Position numbers and translations under genes: made by a program. Shown here piece by piece: positions 9,944 to 20,043 of a stretch of 64,000 nucleotides of DNA. How positions within the stretch are numbered: position 1 is the stretch's first letter; the number at the start of each line of letters is the position of its first letter. The notes beneath the pieces are model-generated. The model was given only the letters and a program-made list of their open reading frames with translations. It had not been told where the DNA came from and searched no databases. The stretch is from contig NC_064651.1 of NCBI RefSeq assembly GCF_001723175.1, positions 2,108,001 through 2,172,000 of the forward strand, given 5' to 3'. This DNA is from Penicillium oxalicum. Taxonomy: Eukaryota > Ascomycota > Eurotiomycetes > Eurotiales > Aspergillaceae.

Positions 9944-12900
9944 ATGGCTGGCGCGGACGAGACTCTCGTGGCCGCGACGGCAGTCCTGCAGGCGCTCGCT
10001 CGAGACGAGGTAGCCACTGGCTCGGCGTCCCCCCCTTTGATTTCGAATTCCCAGCGACCAACGGTGCCAAAACCTCCAAATTACCCGGTGAACCTAGCCC
10101 GGCAAAGGTCGCATTCGAAGCCGAGTTGGAGGCCTTGGTGCGCCGCGTGCACCATTTGGAATTCCAAGCTGTCAGTCATCACAAACTCCCTGACAATGCC
10201 CAGCAGACCACCCTGTCTGCTTTCGGATACCACCAGAAGGACCCTGATTTCTTGTGGACCTTTGGGCTCGATCGCTTGTCGTCCGGTCAAGGTTCTGACT
10301 CTTCTTATTGCCTTACACAGCAGCAAAGCCTGAATCAACCCGGTCGGCGACAGCAGACCCCATCGGGAAATGACCTCAAATCCCACCCGCCGCGACAAGC
10401 CCCCTCATCAGGTGACCTCAACGACGATGAGACCGACGAGGAAGATGAGACCGGCGCCACCCGTCTGGTTCGCGAAGAAGACATCAGCATCCTCCGCAAT
10501 CACGTGCAGAAACAGGCCGAAGAGATCAGCTTCCAGAAAGATATCATAGCGCAGGTTCGGGATGAGTTGCAGAAGCAGGAAGAGCACACCCGCCGAGCGC
10601 TCACCAAGGTGGAGAATGAGGATGTCGTCTTGCTGGAACGAGAGCTTCGCAAGCATCAGCAGGCGAACGAAGCGTTCCAAAAGGCCTTGCGAGAGATCGG
10701 CGGCATCATCACTCAAGTCGCCAATGGTGATCTCTCCATGAAGGTCCAGATTCACCCCTTGGAGATGGACCCGGAAATCGCTACATTCAAACGCACGATC
10801 AATACTATGATGGACCAGCTTCAGGTCTTCGGAAGTGAAGTCTCTCGCGTCGCCCGTGAAGTCGGCACCGAGGGAATACTCGGTGGTCAAGCGCAGATCA
10901 CCGGGGTACACGGTATTTGGAAAGAACTTACGGAAAACGTCAACATCATGGCCAAGAACCTCACGGATCAGGTGCGAGAAATCGCGGCGGTCACGACCGC
11001 GGTCGCTCACGGTGACCTGAGCCAAAAGATTGAGAGTCGTGCCCAGGGTGAGATTTTGGAATTACAACAAACGATCAATACTATGGTGGACCAGCTACGA
11101 ACCTTTGCGACGGAAGTCACACGAGTCGCCCGCGACGTCGGTACAGAAGGTGTTCTCGGCGGACAAGCACAAATCGAAGGGGTACAAGGAATGTGGAACG
11201 AGCTCACAGTCAACGTAAATGCCATGGCCAACAATCTGACGACACAAGTACGAGATATCGCGACGGTCACCAAGGCCGTCGCGAAGGGTGACCTCACGCA
11301 GAAGGTGCAAGCCAACTGTCGAGGAGAAATCGCTGAGCTGAAAAATATTATCAATTCCATGGTCGATCAGCTGCGCCAGTTTGCACAGGAAGTCACCAAG
11401 ATCGCCAAGGAGGTCGGTACCGACGGTGTGCTGGGTGGACAGGCTACCGTCAATGACGTGGAAGGTACCTGGAAGGACCTCACGGAAAACGTGAACCGGA
11501 TGGCCAATAATCTGACCACTCAGGTCCGTGAGATTGCGGATGTCACCACGGCCGTCGCCAAGGGTGACCTGACGAAAAAGGTCACTGCCAACGTGCAGGG
11601 TGAGATACTCGATCTGAAGAGCACCATTAACGGCATGGTGGACCGGCTGAATACCTTTGCCTTTGAGGTCAGCAAAGTCGCCCGCGAGGTCGGCACCGAT
11701 GGTACCCTCGGTGGCCAGGCCAAGGTTGATAATGTGGAGGGCAAATGGAAAGATCTCACCGATAATGTCAACACGATGGCCCAGAATCTCACTTCACAAG
11801 TGCGAAGTATATCAGACGTGACCCAAGCCATCGCCAAGGGTGATCTAAGCAAGAAGATCGAAGTTCACGCCCAGGGAGAAATATTAACCCTCAAAGTAAC
11901 CATCAATCACATGGTGGGTCGACTTGCCAAGTTCGCAACCGAACTGAAAAAGGTCGCTCGCGATGTGGGAGTCGATGGAAAGATGGGTGGTCAAGCCAAC
12001 GTGGAGGGCATCGCGGGAACCTGGAAGGAGATCACCGAGGATGTGAATACCATGGCCGAGAATCTCACGTCCCAGGTGCGCGCCTTTGGTGAAATCACAG
12101 ATGCCGCCACCGACGGTGACTTCACCAAGCTCATCACGGTGAATGCATCGGGCGAAATGGACGAGCTTAAGCGCAAGATCAATAAGATGGTTTCCAATCT
12201 GCGAGACAGTATTCAGCGCAACACCGCGGCCAGGGAGGCTGCCGAGCTCGCCAATCGCACCAAATCCGAGTTCCTGGCAAACATGTCGCACGAGATTCGA
12301 ACACCGATGAACGGCATCATTGGCATGACCCAGCTCACCCTCGACACCGACGATCTCAAGCCTTATACGCGCGAGATGCTGAATGTGGTGCACAACTTGG
12401 CAAACAGTCTGCTCACCATTATTGACGATATACTCGATATTTCGAAGATTGAAGCCAACCGTATGGTCATTGAAAGCATCCCTTTCACCGTCCGAGGCAC
12501 AGTCTTCAACGCGCTCAAGACGTTAGCTGTCAAGGCCAACGAGAAGTTCCTCAGCTTAACCTATCAAGTCGACAATACGGTTCCTGACTATGTGATCGGC
12601 GACCCATTCCGTCTACGCCAAATCATTCTCAACTTGGTCGGCAATGCCATCAAATTCACGGAACACGGAGAGGTCAAGCTTACGATTCGGAAGTCCGACC
12701 GCGAGCAATGCACGACCAACGAGTACGCCTTTGAGTTCTCAGTCTCCGATACTGGTATCGGAATTGAGGAGGACAAACTAGACCTCATCTTTGATACCTT
12801 CCAGCAGGCCGATGGAAGCACCACTCGCAGGTTCGGTGGTACGGGCCTCGGTCTATCCATCTCCAAACGCCTGGTGAATCTCATGGGCGGTGATGTTTGG

Positions 12901-14016
12901 GTGACGTCGGAATACGGACACGGCAGCACTTTCCACTTTACCTGCGTGGTGAAGCTCGCTGATCAATCCTTGAACGTCATTGCCTCTCAACTCCTGCCAT
13001 ACCGCAACCATCGTGTGCTCTTCATTGACAAGGGCCACAATGGTGCTCAAGCTGCCAATGTCATGAAGATGCTCAAGCAGATTGAGTTGGAGCCATTGGT
13101 TGTGCGCAACGAGGAGCATGTTCCTCCCCCTGAAATTCAGGATCCTTCTGGGAAAGAATCGGGCCACGCCTACGATGTCATCATTGTAGACTCCGTGGAT
13201 ACCGCCCGAGTCTTGCGAACCTTTGACGAATTCAAGTATATTCCCATCGTGTTGGTCTGTCCTCTCGTCTGTGTCAGCCTGAAATCCGCCTTGGATCTGG
13301 GAATCAGCTCTTATATGACCACCCCCTGCCAGCCCATCGACATGGGTAACGGTATGCTCCCAGCATTGGAGGGGCGATCTACTCCCATCACGACGGACAA
13401 CTCCCGCTCCTTTGACATTCTCTTGGCCGAGGACAATGATGTCAACCAGCAGCTAGCGGTCAAGATACTCCAACGGCACAATCACAATGTGTTTGTGGTG
13501 GGCAACGGCCTCGAAGCCGTCGAGGCTGTGAAGAAGCGACGCTACGACGTCATTCTTATGGACGTGCAGATGCCCGTCATGGGTGGGTTCGAAGCCACAG
13601 GCAAGATCCGAGAGTACGAGCGAGAGAGTGGTCTGCAGCGCACTCCAATCATCGCCCTCACAGCCCACGCTATGCTGGGTGACCGTGAGAAGTGTATCCA
13701 AGCGCAGATGGACGAATACTTGTCCAAACCATTGAAGCAAAACCAAATGATGCAGACCATTCTCAAATGCGCCACCCTTGGCGGATCTTTGCTCGAGAAG
13801 AGCAAAGAGTCCCGTATCTCCAGCAGCGGGGAGATGCACCCTATCCATTCGTCTTCGGTTCCCGAGAATCAGCAGAGTGCGCGGCCCGGTTTGGTTGAGA
13901 CTCGGGCCACATCCAGCACAGGGCCTCCAACGCGAGGCACCCGCGCTGAACCCGAAGATCAAGAAATGGCTGATGACATTGATCGGACGTTGCTGCTACG
14001 ATCCAACAGTACCTGA
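9944..14016 (+). CDS. nikA: Group III hybrid histidine kinase with HAMP repeats (NikA/TcsC/Os-1 type)
   Basis: Cytosolic osmosensor kinase feeding the HOG/SakA MAPK pathway through a phosphotransfer protein, and the route by which dicarboximide and phenylpyrrole fungicides act (family knowledge). Six HAMP-type units are seen, with GDL/GDF signatures at 10726, 11011, 11287, 11563, 11839 and 12115; the last five are exactly 276 nt (92 codons) apart. Then follow the HisKA H-box [15 protein letters not shown] (phospho-His codon 12289), the N box [11 protein letters not shown] boxes DTGIGIEE and GTGLGLSIS, and a receiver with DILLAEDN, phospho-Asp in [10 protein letters not shown] (codon 13561) and Lys in LSKPLKQ. 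There is no membrane segment. The start [18 protein letters not shown] at 9944 fits the family but is out of frame with [20 protein letters not shown] (from 10081). The switch falls at a C7 run (10029-10035): one extra C would join them. A GT-AG intron 10010-10107 would also restore frame, but would delete the conserved LPGE segment. The body from 10081 on is certain; the N-terminal join is not. Confidence 0.93.
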
Positions 14017-15458
14017 ATTCTATTGCATAACTTTTTTTTGCGCTCGATTTCTTCTTTCCGCTGCCGCGCGAGATGTTTGCCCAGATGGCACTGGCGTGGC
14101 CTGTTGATACCCTGTCCATATGAGATGTCTGAAAGCTGCTTTTATTTCCATTTTCTTCTTCCCTTTTCATCTTCCATCCAATTTTATCCTTATCTTTGTT
14201 CCAAGATGGCATATTTTCATCCCCACCAGTAGGGCTTTTTGGGCTGAGTATATATTCTTTCTAGAGGGAGTGATCTATATTGATCATCTGGGTTATGAAC
14301 GACAGAAAGGATGCAGCCCTACGGCCAAACTGATGGGCGTCGGTGTGGTGACTGCCACTATATGACTGCCTGCTTTTGCTCCTACGCCTCGCTTCGAGGT
14401 TGATGACTAGACCTCTATGGCTTTTCTGGTACGACACGTGGACGTTGTGGAACCCTTTTTGAATGTATGGCAATTTGGCATGGTCTACAGTCATGTCTGA
14501 ACGTAGCTATTTCTGTCCCTTCTCCGGAATATTCTGAGTTTCTACCAACGAGGCAAATTTGCCGTGAACACCACCCAGTATGGAGCCACGAAGCAAAGAC
14601 TGTAGGTTGGCAATCCTCGATGAAATCCAGCAGTCCTTCGCCATGACGAGGCTTTGGATATAAGGGTGCGCTTGATGAGCACCGTTTGACCAGCTCCCCC
14701 AAGACGGAACATATTGAAGTGGGATGACCAGCAATCCAGAAACTGAGGTCACTCAGCAAAGCCGCCCTGAGCTCCTTGTGCCCCCAAGGCGCTCACGCTA
14801 ACGAGAGTATTAATATTCCGCCGCAAAGAGAAGTCAAGTTGAGCGATGGACCCACTGTTGGAACTTGATGAATACTCAAGTGGAAGCTGCTTTTGAGAAT
14901 CGACCTCTTTTTCAAGAAAGCCGTGATTCCAGCTCAGTGTCGCCTATCCAACGTAATCATCGCAAATGTTCCGCGTGCCCATCCCGGTCCGTTAGTAGAA
15001 TGGACCTTCCTCGATATTACAATTGACATCATTGCCTACCTTTACATTTTCTGCTTTCTTCAAGAAACAAGCTAAACCCACTACTAGCTCGCTCATCAAT
15101 CTCTATCAATCAGAGCAATTTCTCGTATTTCCTTATTCATCCAAACACATTAAGTTTTCCCGTGTAGCAAGTATGATTGGGACCTTCTAAGACGCAGCAA
15201 GTGAAGAAGATTCAAAGTTTTGAAACAAAAAAAACCAAATTATCCATGGTCAAAGGCAAACCCACCCCACGAATCGGAAAACACATCAGATTCCGTTGCA
15301 CCCCTGACTGGCAATTGCAATTTGGGACCAAGAAATCATCGAGTCGTCAACGTGTCAACACCACCAGCCGATCAGTATTGTCAGATTACTCGGTAATTCT
15401 GTCCCACAAGCGACCTCTCATCAGAATGGGATGATTTGTCGTCGGAATCGTCGAGGAT
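14017..15458. other. Intergenic, nikA 3' flank
   Basis: This is 1.4 kb between convergent genes. The first 250 bases are T-rich and look like the nikA 3' UTR. No supportable gene, RNA or repeat was seen in the rest. Confidence 0.5.
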
Positions 15459-16031
15459 CTATTTGTGTCCGTTAATTATCTGAGTCTTATCCTGTCTTCC
15501 TTCTCCTCCCTCCTCCCTCACTCGGAGTGATAAGGAATCCTTACCAGGGAAAAAGGGCCGAGTGGTTTTTGTCTCCATTGTACTCTCATGTCTGGTTGTC
15601 GTGGTCTCTCGAGACATGGACATTGTCGGGGTACCGTTCGTAGGTCGAGTCCGTGTAGTAGGGCTACTGCTCGTTCCAGGACCCAAGGGTGTCGAACTAC
15701 CCGGTCGTGCACTGGAACTGGGAGTCGGAATGGCCGAGCTAGGGCGTGTAGCTGTTGGAGTTGTGACGCATTCTGTCACGGTGCGAGTGAGGACCTCGGA
15801 TGAAACTTGAGTTATGGTGACCGTGGCCGTGGTGGTCACGGTGGTGGCTGTGGCACTTGGTGGACAAGCAGCGCACAGGGCGGTAGCGATCTCGCAAAGG
15901 GCTGTTGGAAGCGAGGAGTTGACTGGAGACGACGACGAGCTACTGCGTTTGACGAGATTTTGATTTTGGCCTTGAACGGGAGAGGCTGCGAGGAAGATGA
16001 AGGAGATGGTCAACCACTTCCAGAGAGACAT
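15459..16031 (-). CDS. Secreted Ser/Thr-rich protein, possibly cell-wall associated
   Basis: The frame starts MSLWKWLTISFIFLAASPVQG, a clear signal peptide (cleavage expected near residue 21), giving 190 residues. After it come a Ser run, a small Cys cluster (LCEIATALCAACPPS) and a long Ser/Thr/Pro-rich stretch (residues about 60-160) typical of heavily O-glycosylated fungal surface proteins. The last 30 residues change character to Arg/Glu/Gly-rich (REEGGEGRQDK), and there is no hydrophobic GPI-anchor tail. A good donor (G|GTAAGG at 15544 on the minus strand) lies exactly where the composition changes, so the true C-terminus may sit in an unseen later exon. No family is recognised. Coding is supported by composition and signal peptide; the 3' end is uncertain. 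Confidence 0.55.
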   Translation of the reverse strand: MSLWKWLTISFIFLAASPVQGQNQNLVKRSSSSSSPVNSSLPTALCEIATALCAACPPSATATTVTTTATVTITQVSSEVLTRTVTECVTTPTATRPSSAIPTPSSSARPGSSTPLGPGTSSSPTTRTRPTNGTPTMSMSRETTTTRHESTMETKTTRPFFPGKDSLSLRVREEGGEGRQDKTQIINGHK

Positions 16032-18530
16032 GATGGGAAACCTCAAACCAGAAAGACGATCGAAGAGGGAAAAAACAGAAGACTAGTCTCGTTTGAGTTT
16101 CTGCAATTGTGTAGGACGTTGTGTAGGCTCGGAAACGGTGGGGTTTTTCGATAGGATGGGCTTCTCGAATTATTTGAAGTGGCGTGCAAGTATCAAAAGT
16201 ATCAGCTGAGGAGAAGTAAAGGTCGCCCTGGATAAAATGCCAATGGGATAAGTTGTTGAGAGTCGAGAGATACTCTGTAAGTAGCACAGCTTGGAGTGCC
16301 ATTGGTAAAAGGCCTCGAGAACGCAATGATTCATCATCTTCCATTCAAAGGTCTGGTCTGTAGGTAAAGGAGACACGAGCTGTGGCCCGCTCTAGAACAC
16401 AGAGGGCAGAGCTCATCGAACCTCATGGTGATACTTACTAGATTTCAATGACACCTAATGCCACCGCCCAAGACTCTCCAAGACATGGAAGCTCCTCAGA
16501 GTATTGATATTTTCCGGCCATGCTATACGTGGCTGGAACCGTGAAATACTGGTCCTTTCCAACTGGGAGGGTTTCCGTAGTTGAACCAGAGCTCACACTC
16601 GACTCTCAGAGACTCTCGACGGTGTCGTCTTCCACGGAAATCGAATTCAATTTGTGAACCGGCCACTCCCGTCCACGGTCGACAAGCTTAACATGACCCT
16701 GGATATCAGCTCAAGAAATGGTTTCTGGAAATACCTACTCGTAGTGAGTACTCTTGATCACTGTACGTGCATCGATGAGAGTCGTCATATGTTGAGCGGA
16801 CCGTCCGACTTTCAGAGCCCAAGTTGCGGTATGCGTTGATCAAGCTCTGGCCTTTTGCTTTGCTACCCTTTTTACTTTATGCATGGGGTCCTCTGAGGAT
16901 GAGAGATGATGCCATGGATGCGTCTCTGCTTCTCGTACTACCTCTAGTACTCTGATTCTCTCGAATCTCTTGTAGCACTCCGCCCTCACACTAACGCTCA
17001 AGATGAAGCTTACTGCCTACAACCACAACTGAAACGCCTTTCCAATATTTCTCCCCTGAGCTACAGAGCCCCAACACTCAATCACAGGTCCATTTGACAA
17101 CTTGAACTTGAACTTTCTTTTTGGCTCAATCTCATGAGACAGATCGGAATGCTGAGGCTTTCTTGTCCAAGGTCAAGTACTGCCGGCCGTCAAATAAACC
17201 ACAGTCGTTGATCTGTCTGACAACTCAAAACCACATCGAGTTTCCAAGTCCCTCCAGCTAACAGAAAAGAACAGACCAAATCTCCTTCCTGCGCCTCAGT
17301 TCTTACCAACATCTTCAATGTTCAAATATTCGGACCGAAGACACACTCAGACCGAGCTCACAAATTTTCGCCAACTGAGGGCGCTCGTCATCTCCAAGTC
17401 AACTGCAGACACACACAATTTGTGTCACCTGCGCAGCAGGCGAACGTACCCAGCGGATGCCAATGAGAAGAATTCCAATCAGTCTCACTTACTTCCCCTC
17501 TCGATCTGCAAATGCCAGATGACGAGGCCACGCACGTGGCCCGGATCTCACTGCGGAGACGGTTTGATTATTCAACCGGCGTAAAGCTGAATATCAATCA
17601 ACAGTCGGCCGGTCCACTTTGGTACCTTTTCTCGACGCAGTGTAACCTCAACGCCCGAGTCGTTGCGGGGGAGGAAGTTCTACGCAGCCATTTGTTTTCA
17701 GGAAGTTCAGTTTCAAGGTATGCTGATTCCAGAATTGGCATACTACGATCTCTATTTTTATGTCTTTTTCTTTCTTTTTTTCTTTCTTTCTAAACAGCTA
17801 TTGTCAAGCGTTCATGGTCTCTATCTCTCTCTCTGTGCGTGCCTTCTCTTCTCCATGCTCCCGAGGATATTTCTGTCTCCAGTGCAACTTTGTCAGCAGG
17901 GAACGGTGTTTGGTCCCGGGATTTGCGCGTTCGGTCGGACAGACTCACCAGGCTGATTCACAGAGCTGTGAGCTTGTAGGGATTTGCAAGACTACTCGAG
18001 AAGGGCTGGATTAGCCCACTCCTCTCTGGCAATTGAGGGAGAGCTACGCCCGTGTGGGTGGTGCAGGTACTACCCCCCCGGGATCTGATCTTCTAAACGC
18101 CAAGACGCCATTATCACGATGTTGGTCATCTCGCGGGAATAGCACCAAATGTCGTACGATCAAACTCGGACATATTGTTCCGGGATATCCACAGATCCCG
18201 ACAAGAGCCCGAGAGATCTGCTGTGTATCAACTTTTCCATCACCGTGAAGAACCTTCCCGTTGAGTGGAGATGGCGTGATGACATGCCCAGGCAGACCCC
18301 GGCTGTCAGTCCTTGGAGGATTTTGAATCGGTGTTGAATAATCTCTCTTCCATCACTCGAAGAGTTGTGGACCTGACAGTGCAAAGCAAACCCCGAGTCA
18401 CGATTTCTCTGCGTGGTATGACGACCACCTGTCTGCGCTAGAACTGCATGAAAATGCCGAAAGGCAGTGATCCTATTCATGTTACAAAGTGAGGGAGCTG
18501 GAATAGCATGGAGAGCTTCTCATGCGCCGG
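16032..18530. other. Intergenic, divergent, Ser/Thr-rich gene / cyanide hydratase
   Basis: This is 2.5 kb with no supportable gene. It contains T-rich runs (about 17750-17800) and scattered short frames with no recognisable protein. The right end is the cyanide hydratase promoter. Confidence 0.5.
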
Positions 18531-18538
18531 TATATAAG
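18531..18538 (+). promoter_or_regulatory. TATA box of the cyanide hydratase gene
   Basis: TATATAAG lies 99 bp upstream of the cyanide hydratase ATG, a suitable spacing for initiation about 30 bp downstream with a short leader. Consensus TATA boxes mark regulated rather than housekeeping fungal genes, which fits an inducible detoxifying enzyme. Confidence 0.65.
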
Positions 18539-18636
18539 GGTTGCTTGTCCCCAGCAATGAAATAGTATCCCAGAATCAACACACTCAATCATCTCTTTTT
18601 ACAACAACCATCGCGGATCCCCCGATAACTCTCCAG

Positions 18637-20043
18637 ATGGCTCCCGTTCTCAAGAAGTACAAGGCTGCCGCTGTGAACGCCGAGCCTGGTTGGTTCAACC
18701 TTGAGGAATCCGTCCGCCGAACGATTCACTGGATTGACGAGGCCGGCAAGGCAGGATGCAAGTTCATCGCATTCCCGGAGCTGTGTAAGTCTTGACACCA
18801 TCCCCTTCAGAGATCTTTTGGACTCGAGAGCAATGGCTGATTCAAGTAGGGATTCCCGGTTACCCTTACTGGATGTGGAAGGTCAACTACCAAGAGAGTC
18901 TGCCACTGCTCAAGAAGTATCGCGAGAACAGCCTTCCCTCCAACTCGGATGAGATGCGCCGTATCCGTGAAGCCGCGCGAAAGAATAAGATCTTCGTCTC
19001 TCTCGGATACTCCGAGGTTGATCTGGCCAGCTTGTACACCACCCAGATTATGATCAACCCGGCTGGAGAGATTATCAATCACCGCCGCAAGATCCGAGCC
19101 ACCCACGTCGAGCGACTCGTCTTCGGCGACGGAACCGGCGACACTACCGAGTCGGTGATGGATACTGAAATCGGTCGTATCGGCCACTTGAACTGCTGGG
19201 AGAACATGAACCCCTTCCTAAAGGCCTATGCCGCCTCACTAGGAGAACAGGTCCACGTCGCTGCTTGGCCTCTGTACCCCGGCAAAGAGACGCTGAAGTA
19301 TCCTGACCCGTACACTAACGTTGCCGAAGCCAATGCGGATGTGAGTGACAAGGGAATTCTCTTCCTCCTTTTTTTTTAAAAAAAAAGAGAAAAAGAAGAA
19401 CCTCTCTGATACCACCGTATGAACGACTGACGAAATCACTCTTAGCTCGTGACCCCTGCATATGCCATCGAGACGGGCACTTTCACCCTCGCCCCCTGGC
19501 AGACAATCACGGCAGAAGGCATCAAACTCAACACGCCTCCTGGAAAGGAACTCGAAGATCCCAACATCTACAACGGCCACGGTCGAATCTTTGGACCCGA
19601 CGGCCAGAACCTGGTTCCCCACCCGGACAAAGATTTCCAGGGTCTTCTATTTGTAGACGTACGTGGTTTTCGCTTCATCTAGATCTACGCCTGCACCAGG
19701 ACTCTCACTCCCATTCCCATCAAGAGCCCAGACTGACTCGGAGCACAATAGATCGATCTCGATGAGATTCATCTCACCAAGTCCCTAGCCGACTTTGTAA
19801 GTTCTTCCAACCGGAGCGCCTACGCACACCCTCTCGTCTCCCAAGGCTTTCGTTAACCAGCTCGTTCAGGGGGGACATTACATGAGACCAGACCTGATTC
19901 GGTTGCTGGTGGACACCAACCGCAAGGATCTGATTGTCCATGAAGATCGAGTCAATGGGGGAGTGGTGTATCAGAGAACCGTGGACCGTGTCGGTCTCTC
20001 GACGCCCTTGGACAGTCCAGTCGGAGAGTCGACTACCGAGTAA
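18637..20043 (+). CDS. cht: Cyanide hydratase (nitrilase superfamily)
   Basis: Join 18637-18784, 18850-19340, 19446-19658, 19752-19796, 19870-20043 gives 356 residues, the normal length. All four introns are GT-AG (65-105 bp). Cyanide hydratase (EC 4.2.1.66) adds water to HCN to give formamide and works as a helical oligomer. The catalytic triad is visible: Glu48 in FIAFPEL, Lys130 in [13 protein letters not shown], Cys165 in [10 protein letters not shown]. The [32 protein letters not shown] and [15 protein letters not shown] segments are those of fungal cyanide hydratases rather than of general nitrilases. Exon 4 has only 15 codons ([15 protein letters not shown]). Intron 2 contains a perfect T9A9 block. 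The protein is expected to be cytosolic, with no signal peptide. Substrate preference (HCN versus aliphatic nitriles) is inferred from similarity. Confidence 0.93.
19369..19386. repeat. T9A9 dyad in cyanide hydratase intron 2
   Basis: Nine T followed directly by nine A, a perfect 18-bp palindrome inside the 105-bp second intron. A similar block lies 41 bp past the stop codon of the same gene. Confidence 0.8.
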
